DNA of 64,000 bases from Polychytrium aggregatum (taxonomy: Eukaryota > Chytridiomycota > Chytridiomycetes > Polychytriales): contig NW_026516231.1 in the NCBI RefSeq assembly GCF_025602895.1, positions 124,001 through 188,000 of the forward strand, in the 5' to 3' direction. Of the stretch, positions 33,701 to 47,484 are shown in pieces; position 1 is the first letter of the stretch; each line of letters begins with the position of its first letter. A model generated the notes under the pieces. The model made no database searches, was not told the origin of the DNA, and was given only the letters and a program-made list of their open reading frames with translations. The translations under genes were made by a program, and so were the position numbers.

Positions 33701-36318
33701 ATGTGGATTTCGCAAACCCCGAGGTAGGCCGAATCGTCGGAGTTCACAGCCCGCCGCGGCTTCTCGAGACTGCTCTCCGTGCCATACTGCTGACTGTCGC
33801 ATCACGCCGTCGCTCACATCCTCGTGTGTGGATTTCGTTCAGCACAAGATCTTCTCCTTCCAGAAGGTCCTCAACGCCATGCAGGACCCTGAACTTCCTG
33901 TCCGCATCACTGCTGCTTTGGCTCTCGGCCCCTTCCGGGAATACGCCGAAAGTGGGTTTTTGTCCGTTGCCTTCCGCTTCTGTGAACTTTTTGGCCTATC
34001 TCGGCCCCATCCTCGAGCAATGCAATGCTCTGTCAAGGAGCTGGCTTGTTGCTGCTGCAGGGGCTGACCAATGACTGTCTCCTCCCTTACCACCACTGAT
34101 AGTCCACGCTGCCATGATCCCCCATGCACCGGAGATCATGCAGGCGTTCCTCAACCTCACCAACGAGATTGACATGGACACGCTGTCCGACGTCATGGAA
34201 GACTTTGTTGCCGATTACGCCGAGCAGCTGACTCCCTTTGCTATCCAGCTGACTACCCAGATGGTAAGTGGCACTTTGCGTCGGCCAGAGGCGTCTCTCG
34301 ATGGGTGGATACTCCGTCTTTGGGGAGAGCCTTGTGCCACCATTAACCAGTGCCGTTCATATCCGCATTTCAGACCGCCACGTTTATGCGTATCCTTGGC
34401 GAGGTCAACTTTGACAGCGACGATCTTGAAAACCTTGACGAAGATGCCGACAAGATTTTGGCGGCCTCTGGTGTTCTCAAGACTCTCTGCACTCTGGTCG
34501 TTGCCGTTGATGCCTCCCCCGACGTAAGTAGTGTCGGAGTCATTGCTACTGTCTGCGCCTCTCTCCACTGCGGCAGTGCGTATCGTTTTCGTTGCGCTCT
34601 TGCCGCTTTCGTTGCGTTCTTGCCACTTTCGACCATTACTGAGCCTTGGTATCTGCTCGAACCAGATCTTGCGCCAGCTTGAGGTCCTCGTCGCCCCTAT
34701 CATTATTTACGTCCTTGAAAAGAACGTCATGGGTAAGACTTTGAAATGGTGCCTCACCTGCTCGAAATGGTACCTCCCCTGCTCCGCGTATTTGTACGCC
34801 CTCTCACTCAGGATCTCGCACACAGATCTCTACGAAGATACCTTCGAGCTCCTGGATTCGTGCACCTACTGCCTGAAGGCCATCAGCCCCGTCATGTGGA
34901 CTGTGTTTGACTATGTCTACCGCGCCTTCAAGGCCGATGCCGTGGACTATATCCAGAGTAGGTGTTGAGATCTCCAAGTTTGGCAGTGTGCCGCACCGCT
35001 TTACAACTGTACCTCGCACAGCGAGCCAACTCCACGATTTCCCTCCCGCAGATATGCTTCCTTCTCTGGACAATTTTATCTCCTTCGGCAAGGAGGTCTT
35101 CGTCCAGAACAAGGCTTACCAGCACATCATTTACGATATCATCGAATCGGTAAGATGGCTGGCGATACCAGCTCCTTCTGGTCATTCATTCGGCCGACCC
35201 GCTTGTGGCTGCTACCGTGCCGCCTACTCTCCAGCTAACAATGGCTTGCCTTGTCCACAGGTGTTTGTCTCCGCCCAGGCCGGAGAAACCGACCGAATCT
35301 ATGCCTGCCAGCTGATCGAGTCCTTGCTCCTCAACCTCCGTGGCCAGGTTGATCAGTACATCCCCCAGTTCCTCGACCTTGCTTTCCGCTACCTCAAGGA
35401 CGACACCCAGGCCATCCGCTCCCATCCTTTCCGCATCCATTGCCTCGAGGTCGTCATCAACTGCATCTTCTACAACCCCACTGCGACCCTGGCGCTTCTC
35501 GAGCAGGCGGGCTTGACCACCACCTTCTTCACTCTGTGGTTCAAGCATCTCGAGGACTTTACTCGTGTTCACGACAAGAAGCTCTGCATCAGCGCGATCT
35601 GCGCCATCATGGATCTTCCTGTCGAGTCGCTGCCTGCCTCGGTGCAGTCCGGCTACGCCCAGATTGTTGCCGTCATGGTCTCGATCTTTGATTCCCTCCC
35701 TGCTGCCCTCGAAGGTGAGACTTTCTCTCCGCCAGCATAACCGAGGCCCTAACTCTCGTGCGATGATATGGATCGCGGCTCAGAGCACGATTGTCTCGCT
35801 TCACTGCATTCGATTCTGGATACGCCACTAACGCTGCTCCAACCTACCTGATGTCGCTAGAGCGCCAGAAGGTGATCGACGATAGCAATGCCGACTGGGA
35901 AGAGGATGAGGACGATGACGAAGGCGACGAGGATCTCGATGAGATCAACGACGACGACGAAGCCGGTGGCGACGTTGCCAATATCAGCGAGGAAGAGTAC
36001 CTCGAGTTCCTGAGCAAGGAACAAGGCAAGATCAGCGCGGGCGACGACGACGAAGACGACTTTGACGACTGGTTTGTCGAAGACATCATGGAGGAAGACC
36101 CCTTCCACACCACGCCTCTCGACGACGTTGATGCCTACATCCGCTTCCAGGAGACTCTCAACAGCATTGCAAGCCGCCCCGCTGCCTTTACTCTGCTCAA
36201 GCAGGTCGTCAATGCCGAGCAGCAAGCCAAGTTGGATAACATCATAGTGACTGCCAACGACAACCGGGTCAAGCAGGCTGAGGCCGCCGCCAAGAAGCAG
36301 CAGCAGCAGCAGGCCTAG
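30791..36318 (+). CDS. Importin-7/8 type karyopherin beta (NMD5/SXM1 family)
   Basis: Nuclear import receptor for ribosomal proteins, histones or transcription factors. ATG at 30791 opens MDPAALYQIFGASFSSDANV, the family start. Later exons encode HEAT repeats: LEENDGFVSSLLQIIG, AAIFFKNRIQKGWEP, the LNSDYPDKWPGFLQSLHSML motif, EKRTPLNEIIQLVFPTIQAI, YELSAIQQESSWIVPWGSIF, PHLEMLIQNFIFPALCFSEQ and EENPVEFINKK. A long acidic stretch (EDEDDDEGDEDLDE) follows, then EEDPFHTTPLDDVDAYIRF, as in the C-terminus of importin-7/8. The last residues are Gln-rich. At least fifteen exons with short introns and no lesion noticed. Assignment between the yeast NMD5 and SXM1 paralogues is not possible. Confidence 0.9.
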
Positions 36319-36998
36319 AGTACGGCGCTACACTTTGTTACCTTGGCCCCGGATGTGAGGTCAACTCCATATTTCTATCGTGTTTTGCGTGTGTGCGCAT
36401 ATCTGGTTTGCATTTCTGTCTTGCTATTCCATTATTGTCTCGCTCTATCACTCCCCCCCCCTATTTCTACTTCCACCATTCCCTCGCCAATCCATGCCCG
36501 CCCACGTTTGCCCCTCCATCCTCTGTTGTCGTCGATTAGGCCAATCCCCCTGTCTTTTGCGAGACCCAGTGTCTCCTCGATCTTCCCCGATCCCCCACCC
36601 TTTGTCATCTGGTTGTCGTCTGTGCTTCGTTTGGTTGCTGCCTGGCATAGATGAGTCTCATCAACATACTGCGGTGAGAATCAAGTTGGGCGACGACGTG
36701 TACAGCTTCCCCAAGAAAACAAAAGCGGCACCCCCCCCCCGTTATTTCAGAATACTTGATATGTATTTGAGTGGCATCCATGATAGCCATTGATCCGTCG
36801 TTGCCGCTATGGGTGTCACCAGTCGCTGGCAGCGGGATGTTGATCTTGGGTGTTGCTCTTGCACGAGCCATCGTCTGAACCATCACCATCACAGCCATGG
36901 CATGGCTTGAGCACCGCGATTTGACCCGAGGAGGAATCCTTTCTACCTGGCAGCCAGAGATGCAGGCCAGCGGATCAATTGGACGGCCTCGCAGCTTG
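36319..36998. other. Spacer between convergent importin and F-box/ankyrin genes
   Basis: Shared 3' region with pyrimidine-rich tracts. No coding feature recognised. Confidence 0.5.
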
Positions 36999-38180
36999 TT
37001 AGTCATAGTCCGAGTGGCCCTGCTGCCGCTGACGGCGCTGCAGATATGACCGTATGTCCTTGACTTCGTTGTTGCGAGATGCCGCTGCCGCAACAGACAC
37101 ATCGCATCCCTGCCGAAGCAGCAGCTTGACAACACCAGCATGGGTGTTGCATTCCGCGGCGAGCCTCAGCGGCATCTGGTCCGAGACGAACGGATCGGCA
37201 CCGTTCCTGAGCAGCAGCTGGACCAGCCCAACGTTTCCGTTCATGGCAGCCATACAGAGTGCATCCTCCTCGGCAGCATGGATGTCTACGCCCGAGTCGA
37301 TCAGCAGCCTTGCGAGCGAGACGGCCTCGGGCAGAGAGTCCTTGCACACAGCTCTGAGAGCGGCGCTCCCTTGGGTGTTGACGTCGGCTCCGTGAAGAAT
37401 GAGGTACTCGACGAGTGCCGCATTGCCGCTCTCGACCGCCAGCAGCAGGGGTTCGTCCTGGTCGAGGTGGATGTCAGCCCCGGCTTGGGCCAGGATCCGG
37501 ACGGTTTCGAGCCAGCCGGCGGAGCAAGCATTGCGAAGGGCCTCGTTGTTGCCGGCCTCGATCCATGCACCACACCGGACCAGCAACTCCACGATAGATG
37601 AGTGTCCGTTGAGGCTGGCTTGCCGCAGCGCAAGGTCGTCGCGAAAGTGGATATCGACGACATGGCCGCTACGTCGGTCGCTCGCATCGATCGAGACGAA
37701 TGGCTGGTGAAAGCCGAGGATACGCTTGACCAGGTCAAGCTGTCCCTCTCGCGAGCAGCAGACGAGACTGGTATTGCTCGGCAATGCACCACAGTCCAGG
37801 AGCCGGTCGACCCAGCTCCAGCGAGAGCGCTGGGCAGCCGTTTCGGAGGCCTGTTCAAGATCAAGCAGCGAGTGGACGGAGATCAGAAGTCCGCGCTGGA
37901 CGAGATGCTCTGCCCAGGCCAGGAAACGCCGACCAAGGACGTCCTGCTCTCGGTCAATGAGAGCGGCCAGAACCGACTTGCTCTCGCAGGCAAAGTGGAT
38001 CCGACAAGCCTCCAGCAGCTCGGAAAAGAAGCCGAACCGCAGGACCAGTGCATGGCGAAGCCTCATGTTGGTTGCGGCAAGGCGCAGAAGGTCTCGTGGT
38101 GTGCTGAGAAAGGTCGAGACATTGAGGAGGATCTCGATGGGCAGCTCGGCGAAGGGGACTGCGGGGATGCTCGGAGCCAT
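36999..38180 (-). CDS. F-box and ankyrin-repeat protein, intronless, 393 residues
   Basis: Single exon from ATG at 38180. The N-terminus AELPIEILLNVSTFLSTPRD LLRLAA is F-box-like and would bind SKP1 in an SCF ubiquitin ligase. Residues about 135-375 form ankyrin repeats, for example LALRQASLNGHSSIVELLVR, ALRNACSAGWLETVRILAQA, LLLAVESGNAALVEYLILHG and CMAAMNGNVGLVQLLLRNGA. These probably select the target. It is the kind of fast-evolving family common in early fungi, so orthology is not assigned. A truncated Fanzor copy lies 248 bases upstream of the ATG, within the likely promoter. Confidence 0.85.
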   Translation of the reverse strand: MAPSIPAVPFAELPIEILLNVSTFLSTPRDLLRLAATNMRLRHALVLRFGFFSELLEACRIHFACESKSVLAALIDREQDVLGRRFLAWAEHLVQRGLLISVHSLLDLEQASETAAQRSRWSWVDRLLDCGALPSNTSLVCCSREGQLDLVKRILGFHQPFVSIDASDRRSGHVVDIHFRDDLALRQASLNGHSSIVELLVRCGAWIEAGNNEALRNACSAGWLETVRILAQAGADIHLDQDEPLLLAVESGNAALVEYLILHGADVNTQGSAALRAVCKDSLPEAVSLARLLIDSGVDIHAAEEDALCMAAMNGNVGLVQLLLRNGADPFVSDQMPLRLAAECNTHAGVVKLLLRQGCDVSVAAAASRNNEVKDIRSYLQRRQRQQGHSDYD

Positions 38181-38890
38181 GGCGGCTCAACCAGCGCGAG
38201 CAGACGAAGAACACGATCGCTGACGGGAATGTTCCCGGCACAAAGAGGGACATCCCGATCACCGCATTCACGACTGCAATAATGGACTTGGGCCTGTACA
38301 GTTGATCCAGAAGAAACGGGACAGTCACTTTCTGCCCTTGGGCAAGAGAGCGAAAGTCGAGGGTGTGGCGAACGGTCATGGCAAGTAAGCGTTGGTGTTG
38401 GGCAGCAACATATCTGCTCAACGACTAACACTATCAATTTTTTCCGGCCCCTCGCGGCTGCTCATCTCGGTCACCTGAAAGTCACGTTGGATGTGGTGCA
38501 GCAAAAGTTGGAATCCGGCCATCGTCCGTTGAAGGCATTTGATATCACCTTGAGCCGATTGACGGTGGTGGTGGGCAATTGGTGTGGAGGAATGACCAAT
38601 TGTATCATTGTTGGAAGCTCCACTCCGATTGCGAACAAGAACCACCACCATCTGAATCTCTCTGGTTGGAAACCTAGTCAAGCGTGGCTGTGTGTCAGCG
38701 AGATGACATGATCGTTTGGCTATCAGGCAAGACTCACCTTGACAAGATGTCTTCCCACGACTGATTGAGCGAGCGATGCGTTTCTGGATCTGAATCAAGG
38801 ACGCCACTGCGCAGTATCTCTGCCAGCCCAAAATGCGCTGGTTTTGAGGAGAATTTTTCTTCCCCAAGGGCAGAACCAGCCATTGTCGCT

Positions 38891-39511
38891 ATTTTCTCGC
38901 CAGATGGCTCCCCGCAAGCGAAAGGTACCACCCAGGCGACCAAGTGGATCCAGAGCACCCACAAGATCCTTGGTCTGCAGAAATGGATGAGTGCCACACC
39001 AAGTCCCAAGATCCCTGGGTTGGCTTCATTCCTGCAATACATTCGCCATGTGTTCGATGGAGACATGCTGGACAAACAGCTGTACTTCAGCCTGACCCGG
39101 CGACGGCGATTCAAGCGACTCGATCTCCACAGCAAGCGACAGCGCACCGTCCACGAGATGTGCAAGCAAGTCATCGACCAGGCACCGAAGGAGACCGAAG
39201 TGGTGATTGCCTTTGGGAATGCATCCTGGAAACAGGGGAAGGGATATGCCTCCAGTCCCAGGAGACTCAGGTTCGTCAAATACTTTGAGCAATTCCACCA
39301 TCACCAGAGACGCCCACCAGACCGATCCGTCTCCAAGATCCATGTGTGCTCGGTGAACGAGTTTAACACATCCCAGGTGTGCTCACACTGCCGGGAAGCC
39401 AAGCGACTCGAGAAGGTCGAGCATCTCGATATCGAGAAACCACACTTTGTCCGGAGCTGTGCAAGCTGCCATACGCTGTGGGATCGAGACATCAATGCGC
39501 CAGGAATATGA
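38891..39511 (+). pseudogene. Deleted Fanzor nuclease remnant
   Basis: The ATG region (ATGGCTCCCCGCAAGCGAAA, near 38904) is joined out of frame to the C-terminal third of the nuclease. The retained frame (TTQATKWIQSTHKILGLQKW onward) keeps VVIAFGNASW, the VNEFNTSQVCSHC and CASC zinc ribbon, and WDRDINAPGI. It lacks the RuvC-I GIDPG aspartate and all N-terminal domains. It cannot encode an active nuclease. An open frame of 248 codons (38765-39511) runs through left-end DNA into this part, but there is no sign it is a designed fusion. Confidence 0.85.
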
Positions 39512-40038
39512 TCTCGGTATGCCAGTCGATCATCGCCACAGGAGATCGGCCGAGTGTATTCAAGACCATGCTTCCCAAACCAACCAAAACCACTCGATTG
39601 CCAACGAAGACAGGAGTGCAATGCCATGGCCTGCCCACTGGGCCTACAAGTCAGTCAGCGGGCTTCAGACATCTGAAGCCAGAAAGGGAAAGTGTCCCGT
39701 TTCTTTCTGGATTGACTGTAAGTATCTCGCACTGTTCCTTGAGTATTTCGACAGTGGATGCCGGGTCGCCCATATTCTGGGCAGTCCACTTCGGGGTTGC
39801 CATCCCTCTTGGGATGGTCGATGGGAGGTGTTTGACTCCCTTGTGCAAAGTGTGTGTGTGCAAAGTGTGTGTGTGCAAAGTGTGTGTGTGCAAAGTGTGT
39901 GTGTGTGACGGCGAGAGGCTTCTCGCCTTCCCTCGGGGGTCTCTCGCCAGAGACTGCTCTTCTCGCCGACCGAGGTGGCTCCGAGAGCGCGTTTTTTCGT
40001 TCTCGCTCATTTTTTTAACATGAAATTTTTTCATAGTG
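39512..40038 (+). ncRNA. Candidate guide-RNA (fRNA) region of deleted Fanzor copy
   Basis: Homologous to 17806-18295. The hairpin GGCGAG AGGCTT CTCGCC (39910-39927) is preserved. A 15-nt repeat (CAAAGTGTGTGTGTG) has four units here and two in the full copy. If transcribed, it could still give a guide RNA working in trans with an intact Fanzor elsewhere, reading into AAAATTCGGGGTGTCCCG beyond the right end. This is inference. Confidence 0.35.
39847..39906. repeat. 15-nt tandem repeat in Fanzor right end
   Basis: Four units of CAAAGTGTGTGTGTG; the full-length element has two at about 18131-18160. Confidence 0.9.
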
Positions 40039-40206
40039 TAAAATTCGGGGTGTCCCGTTTATTGGATTGGTTGTATTTGGGCCCAGAAACAAGCGACCGG
40101 CTGCCTCGAACATACCACGCCCTGCTTCATCGACGCTGTGCCCGGTTTCGCATGGCGGGACCCGCAGCGAAATAAAAGTACTTCCTTGGGCCAACACACT
40201 CACTGC

Positions 40207-42219
40207 TCAGTCTCTCACAGCCGGCTCGAGCTTCATGGCATGTTGCTTGGGCGGATTTGCCGGGATGGGAAACTTTTTGATGGGCAGCTTGAGAGGCTGG
40301 TTGCGCTTCCAGAACTCGATCAGCGAATCGCCGACTTTGTGCGGGACGTCTTCTTGGATAGCATGTCCGGACTCGGGGTAGATGGTCATCTGGAATTTGC
40401 CTGCACACATTGTTTGCCATATTCAGGAGCGAGCGACACATGCGGGAGTGGGCGACACTGGTGCCGATGATTCATGCCCACCAGCCATATCGGTGGTATC
40501 ACCGCAGCGAGTGGCGATCCTTCAACGGGACGGCCGCTTGTGCCGACACATACCTTGCATCTGACCGATGGTCAGGGGCTTGTCGAGCCGATCCGTCCCT
40601 TCATGTTTGAGGTAGCTACGTTAAGTGATTCCCCGGGGCCCCATTTGGTCCCAGATTCCCAGCTCGAAACGGCCGGATCCACACAGGAGAACGATCATTC
40701 ACTCACCTGCAAGGATCAGCAGTCGTGCTCCTCTGACGGTCAGGAACTTTAACGAGAGATCCGTGAACCATCCTGGTGAGCGACAGATCGGTTAAACTCG
40801 ACCGTCAAGAGCCGTCTGCGGTGCGTACGATCCCGAGCCCAGGTGCAATCAGGCAACAATTCAGTGGGCCTTACCCATCCAGTATGGCTCCGAGTTCAGC
40901 AGCTTGGCCCTCCATTCATAGTAGAGGACTTTGGAGGAGTCGGCGCCCATAACGGGAACCAACTGGGACGGGATCGAGACACTGGCTGCCTCATGGTTCT
41001 TCACGGTATTGCTGTGGAGACTAGCAAGACATAATCCGCAACACATCAGCCCCTGGATCGATCTGCCCTTTGCCAGCAGGGCGTCCGAAGCTCCCTTGCG
41101 ACATTGTCCCTCGCTCCAGCTTACGCCCAGTCGATAGCCTCGGCGGGCGACTTGAAGCGACTTGGGCGGGATCGGATCAAAGACCGCATGTGCTGCAACG
41201 AATCAATCGCAGTTCCTGCAACGAGCCGGCAACCACCAATATGGCAAGCCCTGGAAATCAGTAACCCGATATGATGGGATCGACAGAACACATGTGCATC
41301 CAAACCGCCCATGTTGGCATTGCTCTGCGAATGCTCTGCGAATGCTCTGCGAATGGCCCAGCCGCTTGGTTTGGCTCATACACTGTTCTGCATCAGGACT
41401 CACCCTCAACGACGTCAATGACGACGACGCCCAGAACGTTCTTGATCAACTTGCGGGAGGCTGCATCGACCACGACAGGGCCGCCCATGCTGGAGTGAGT
41501 CAGCAAGGCAGGTTGTGGGTCAGCGGATGAAGCCGGTTCGCACGGTGGTCGTTGACTCGAGTGTACGGCTGTCGATGCAAAGCTACCTGTGTCCGACCAG
41601 AATGACTTGCTCCGGCAGTGTAGGGTAGAGGAAATTGACAACATTGGCAAGATCATCGGCGAGTTGCGCCAGACTGAGGTTGTCGTCGTCCGAGGTGTGG
41701 GTGGATCCTGCCAAAAGCCATCCGCGGTCACAGCAGAGTCAGCAACTGAACACTGGCTCAAAATCCATCCAGAGTTAGCCCCATCCCCCAGCCTCATCGG
41801 TGCATACCAGGCTCTGCCTTTCGACCGAGAACGCTCACCGTGCCCACGACAGTCCATGCAGAGCACCGAGAAGTCGTTCTGGAGCTGCGACTTGATATGC
41901 GCCGAGACCAGGGCCCAGGTCAGGGCCGAGTGGCCGCCGCCATGGTGCATAATAAACAACGGGCCGGCCTGGGATCTGATTTGGTAGACTCGAAAGACGT
42001 TGAGGACGCAAAGCAAGCCAAGTCAAGGATCAAGAAGCGGGAGCCGGCGCTGAGCGCCAGAAGCATCCAGGACGAGATCGGCGATGCGAGCGCGCAGGCC
42101 GCTGTTTTCAGATGGAAGTAAAAGGATATATCGTCTGTTTCGGGCAGCCGGACGTCGTCGCAAGAGTCGAAATACGGGGCCCACGGGGCGGTTGCGGGTG
42201 CAGGTTCGGCCTGGCTCAT
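40207..42219 (-). CDS. PPE1: Protein phosphatase methylesterase 1 (PP2A demethylase)
   Basis: Alpha/beta hydrolase that removes the methyl ester from the C-terminal Leu of the PP2A catalytic subunit; cytosol/nucleus. ATG at 42219 opens MSQAEPAPATAPWAPYFDSC, the family start before the domain. Further exons give VFRVYQIRSQAGPLFIMHHGGGHSALTW (HGGGHSALTW is a PME-1 signature) and LCMDCRGHG. The nucleophile Ser is created across a splice: GTCGGACACAG joined to CATGGGCGG gives GHSMGG. Then come VVIDVVEGES, RPSRFKSPAEAIDWA and KFQMTIYPESGHAIQEDVP, with the catalytic His. About eight exons. The stop at 40207 is 168 bases from the right end of the deleted Fanzor copy. Confidence 0.9.
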
Positions 42220-42408
42220 TGATGGTGGAGATGCAGTTGCAAGTCGATCTCGCAGACACGCGCCCATCAGATGCTGTTCAGGGCCGGCGAGCACCGGGGC
42301 GGATCGGCCTGTGGCGATGCGTCACGTGGTCGTGTTTGCAGGCATTTTTCTGCCGCCTCTGCGGAAACGACGGGCCAGGTTCGTCAGCCAAGCACCGATC
42401 GATCAGCC
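42220..42408. promoter_or_regulatory. Divergent promoter of PPE1 and TAN1
   Basis: Only 189 bases separate the two ATGs (42219 minus, 42409 plus), so the genes must share a promoter region. No TATA box is evident. Confidence 0.6.
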
Positions 42409-44187
42409 ATGTCCGGGAAGCGCAGAAGCGAGACCGCGCAGCATGCCCACCGCAAAAAGCTGAAGAAGGTCTTCAACAAGGCAAGTGAGCGAGCGAGGAG
42501 CAGACCGAGGCATCTGACGCCAAGCGAGACGGCCGGGATCAAACTCGGCGCAATGTCCAGCGATTCACTGCGAGCAGCCCCGATCGACGACACCACGGGC
42601 CGATCGGTCTGTCGATGTGTTCGGCGAACGACAGGAAGCACACCGCCTCACGGGAAGCTGTGTCATCGTCTAGCACGGATCCTGTTTCCCTCCTTCGATC
42701 GGCCGCGCTCGTGTGAACAGCGTCGGTGGAGCATCGGCATCCGCATGATATACGATTGGCTCACAATACACCTTGGTGCTGGTGCGGAACTCTAGCCGGC
42801 AGAGAAGCACAACCGGCCCTTCCAAGTTGAGCCCGGCATGGTCGGCGTGTTTGTCTCATGCACGCTGGGCCGCGAAAAGTATTGCATCAAGGAGCTCTAC
42901 AATCTGTTCGACGAGGTATGTTCTTGGCGTGGCTGTGGATCGTCGAAGAGGCCCGACGAACTGCGAACCAACGATGCAGCCGTGCGGGCTTTGCAGGATT
43001 TTCATGCTTTGTGAATGAAGCTGATGCCATGTGCGCATTTTCTCATCGTTCCAGTATGCAGAGAGGCTCTACGGAAAGGATATCGGTCTGCTCGACAAGC
43101 CAGGCGCAAGTCAAGGAAACGATCTGGAGGACGACCCCGCAGAGGACGACGACGACGATGAAGACGAGTCGTTTGAGGCAGCTTTTGCGAAAGAGGTCCA
43201 GGGCCTCAAGACCTCGCGTTCGCAAAAGCGGTTCGTGAACGTCAACATCAGCATCGATTGCTGCGTTTTCATGAAGGTGAGGGTTGGATCACACAGGCAA
43301 CTGGTTGATTCCACGAGCCAGTCATGGGAAGATTCCATCAACCGATCTGATTCGACAACGCAGCGCACTTGATGCCAACGGCAATCCTGTCCCGGGTGCT
43401 ACCGATCCATCTACTTTGGTGCCAATCGATGCCACCCTCGGGCGAACTCCACCCACTGACCTCTTCATCTATGGCGCTGCTGTTTACGGCCGTATGTGTT
43501 CGTCCAAACCTTTAGTTTGCACCTCCGATCGTGCCCACCGAATTCGTCCACACCATCCTCAGCGATCTTTACGACACAAAACTCAAAAAGTGTCGCTATA
43601 CACATCGCCTGATCCCCATCTCCGCCACAACGGCTGCGACCATGCCCTCGGTCGTGATCATGGCCAAGAATGTGCTGAAGCCACACTTCCACGACGCAGC
43701 CGAGCCCAAAAAGTTTGCCATTGTCTTCAAGGCAAGAAACAACGACAAGATCGACAGAGACGAGCTGATTGCGACCCTGGCCCAGATTGTCAACGAGACC
43801 GAAGCCAAGCACACAGTGGACCTCAAACAGCCGGATCTGGTCATCATCGTCGAAGTGTTCAAGGTGCGCTGTGTGTCCAGCTGCCCGTGTCTGGTACCAG
43901 AGCAAGATCGGGCTTGGGGCTGCTCTGCATCGATAGAGATTCATCGCTAAAGTCCCCTCCCTTCGCAGAGCGTTTGCGGCATGTCCGTTGTGGAAGACTA
44001 CTACAAGTTCCGGCGATTCAATCTCCACGAGATCTTCGAAGGCGACGTCCATGACGGCCCGCGCGATCGGCAGCGCAAGTCCAAAGACGATAAGGGAGAC
44101 AAGACCATCACAAAAGCGAATGCAAGTGTGGATGGTGCCGAGGACAGACCCGTCCAAGATAGCGCTGAGTCAAAGGAAGCGCTGTAG
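42409..44187 (+). CDS. TAN1: THUMP-domain tRNA acetylation adaptor TAN1/THUMPD1
   Basis: Partner of the KRE33/NAT10 acetyltransferase that makes N4-acetylcytidine in tRNA-Ser and tRNA-Leu. Exon 1 (42409-42480) encodes MSGKRRSETAQHAHRKKLKK, basic. The next exon starts at 42796 (PAEKHNRPFQVEPGMVGVFV, CTLGREKYCIKELYNLFDE). Then come YAERLYGKDIGLLDKPGASQ, an acidic stretch, and SQKRFVNVNISIDCCVFMK. The THUMP core follows: PTEFVHTILSDLYDTKLKKC, THRLIPISATTAATMPS and KKFAIVFKARNNDKIDRDEL. Next is VDLKQPDLVIIVEVFK, then SVCGMSVVEDYYKFRRFNLH, which aligns with the THUMPD1 end. Exon 1 joins exon 2 in frame only if the first intron has a GC donor (AAG|GCAAGT). Confidence 0.92.
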
Positions 44188-44608
44188 ATTGATGTTTCCG
44201 GAGGGCAGATGCGGCTGGAGGATGACAGCTTTGCGCTGCCGTGCTACACACCGAGAATGCGCATCAAGCCACATAGCGAGAGTTTGTCGTGGACCCATAC
44301 CGATCGCCAGCGGCGATTCTTGCACAGTGCACTGTGTACGGCGCCGGGTGATGCGACTCTGGTTCATTGTCGAGTCATTGATGAGATCGGGGTACTCTCG
44401 CTGGCGACAGCTCTGTCTGGACTTGAATACACACAGTTCTAGCTGCTGCCTTTGATCAACCTCCACGCAACAAGCAGCCTCGGATCTCGACTCGAGATCT
44501 GTCAAGGACCCGTTTCCGCTTTATCCCTCGAGAGTCGTATTATGAATCGTGCCAGGAAGTATCAAGTGAGGATAGCACATTAACCATTGCTTGGGCACAC
44601 CAGAGCGC
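44188..44608. other. Spacer between convergent TAN1 and GH47 genes
   Basis: Shared 3' region of about 420 bases. No coding or structural feature recognised. Confidence 0.5.
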
Positions 44609-47157
<2,549 letters not shown>

Positions 47158-47484
47158 TCTGGGCTCGTCAGGGCTTGCAGGATTCGGGGGCGAGATGAAT
47201 GCAGCGGGAACGATTGCCGTAGCGTGGCTCGACAGATGCAATGAAGCACGATGTATTGATGCCGATGCTGGCAAGGGCCGGATCTGGGGTTGAGCAGGTG
47301 GAGCCGTGCTCGAAGAGAGGCAGCTCGGGGCAGATCAACGGCAAGAAGTCAGACGCGATGTCAGGGCGGAACGCCAGGGAAAGGCCGTCAAGCAGCAGGA
47401 GCCCGGGCAGAATGCCACACCCTCCTATCAATCGGAGCCAATCATTTATTCACTGATCGACTCAAACTAGTATCCATGAGGCCG

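Larger units (their letters stand above)
38428..40038 (+). mobile_element. Fanzor transposon, internally deleted copy
   Basis: Second copy of the element at 14568-18295, same orientation and same ends (ACACTATCAATTTTTTCC left, CATAGTG right), flanked by TA at 38426-38427 and 40039-40040. It keeps the left about 445 bases, a short piece around the ATG, and everything from within the RuvC region to the right end. Two internal blocks are missing relative to the full copy: about 15017-15383 and about 15435-17217. Both junctions show short microhomology (AGAAC; GCGAAAG/CACCACC). Remaining identity is high, so the loss is recent. Confidence 0.88.

Noticed and set aside
38765-39511. 248-codon frame considered as an intact short Fanzor-derived gene
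   Set aside because: It begins in left-end transposon DNA, out of frame with the original ATG, and lacks the RuvC-I aspartate.
39841-39910. 15-nt repeats considered as a CRISPR-like array
   Set aside because: Contiguous units without spacers, GT-rich; a simple tandem repeat that differs in copy number between the two elements.
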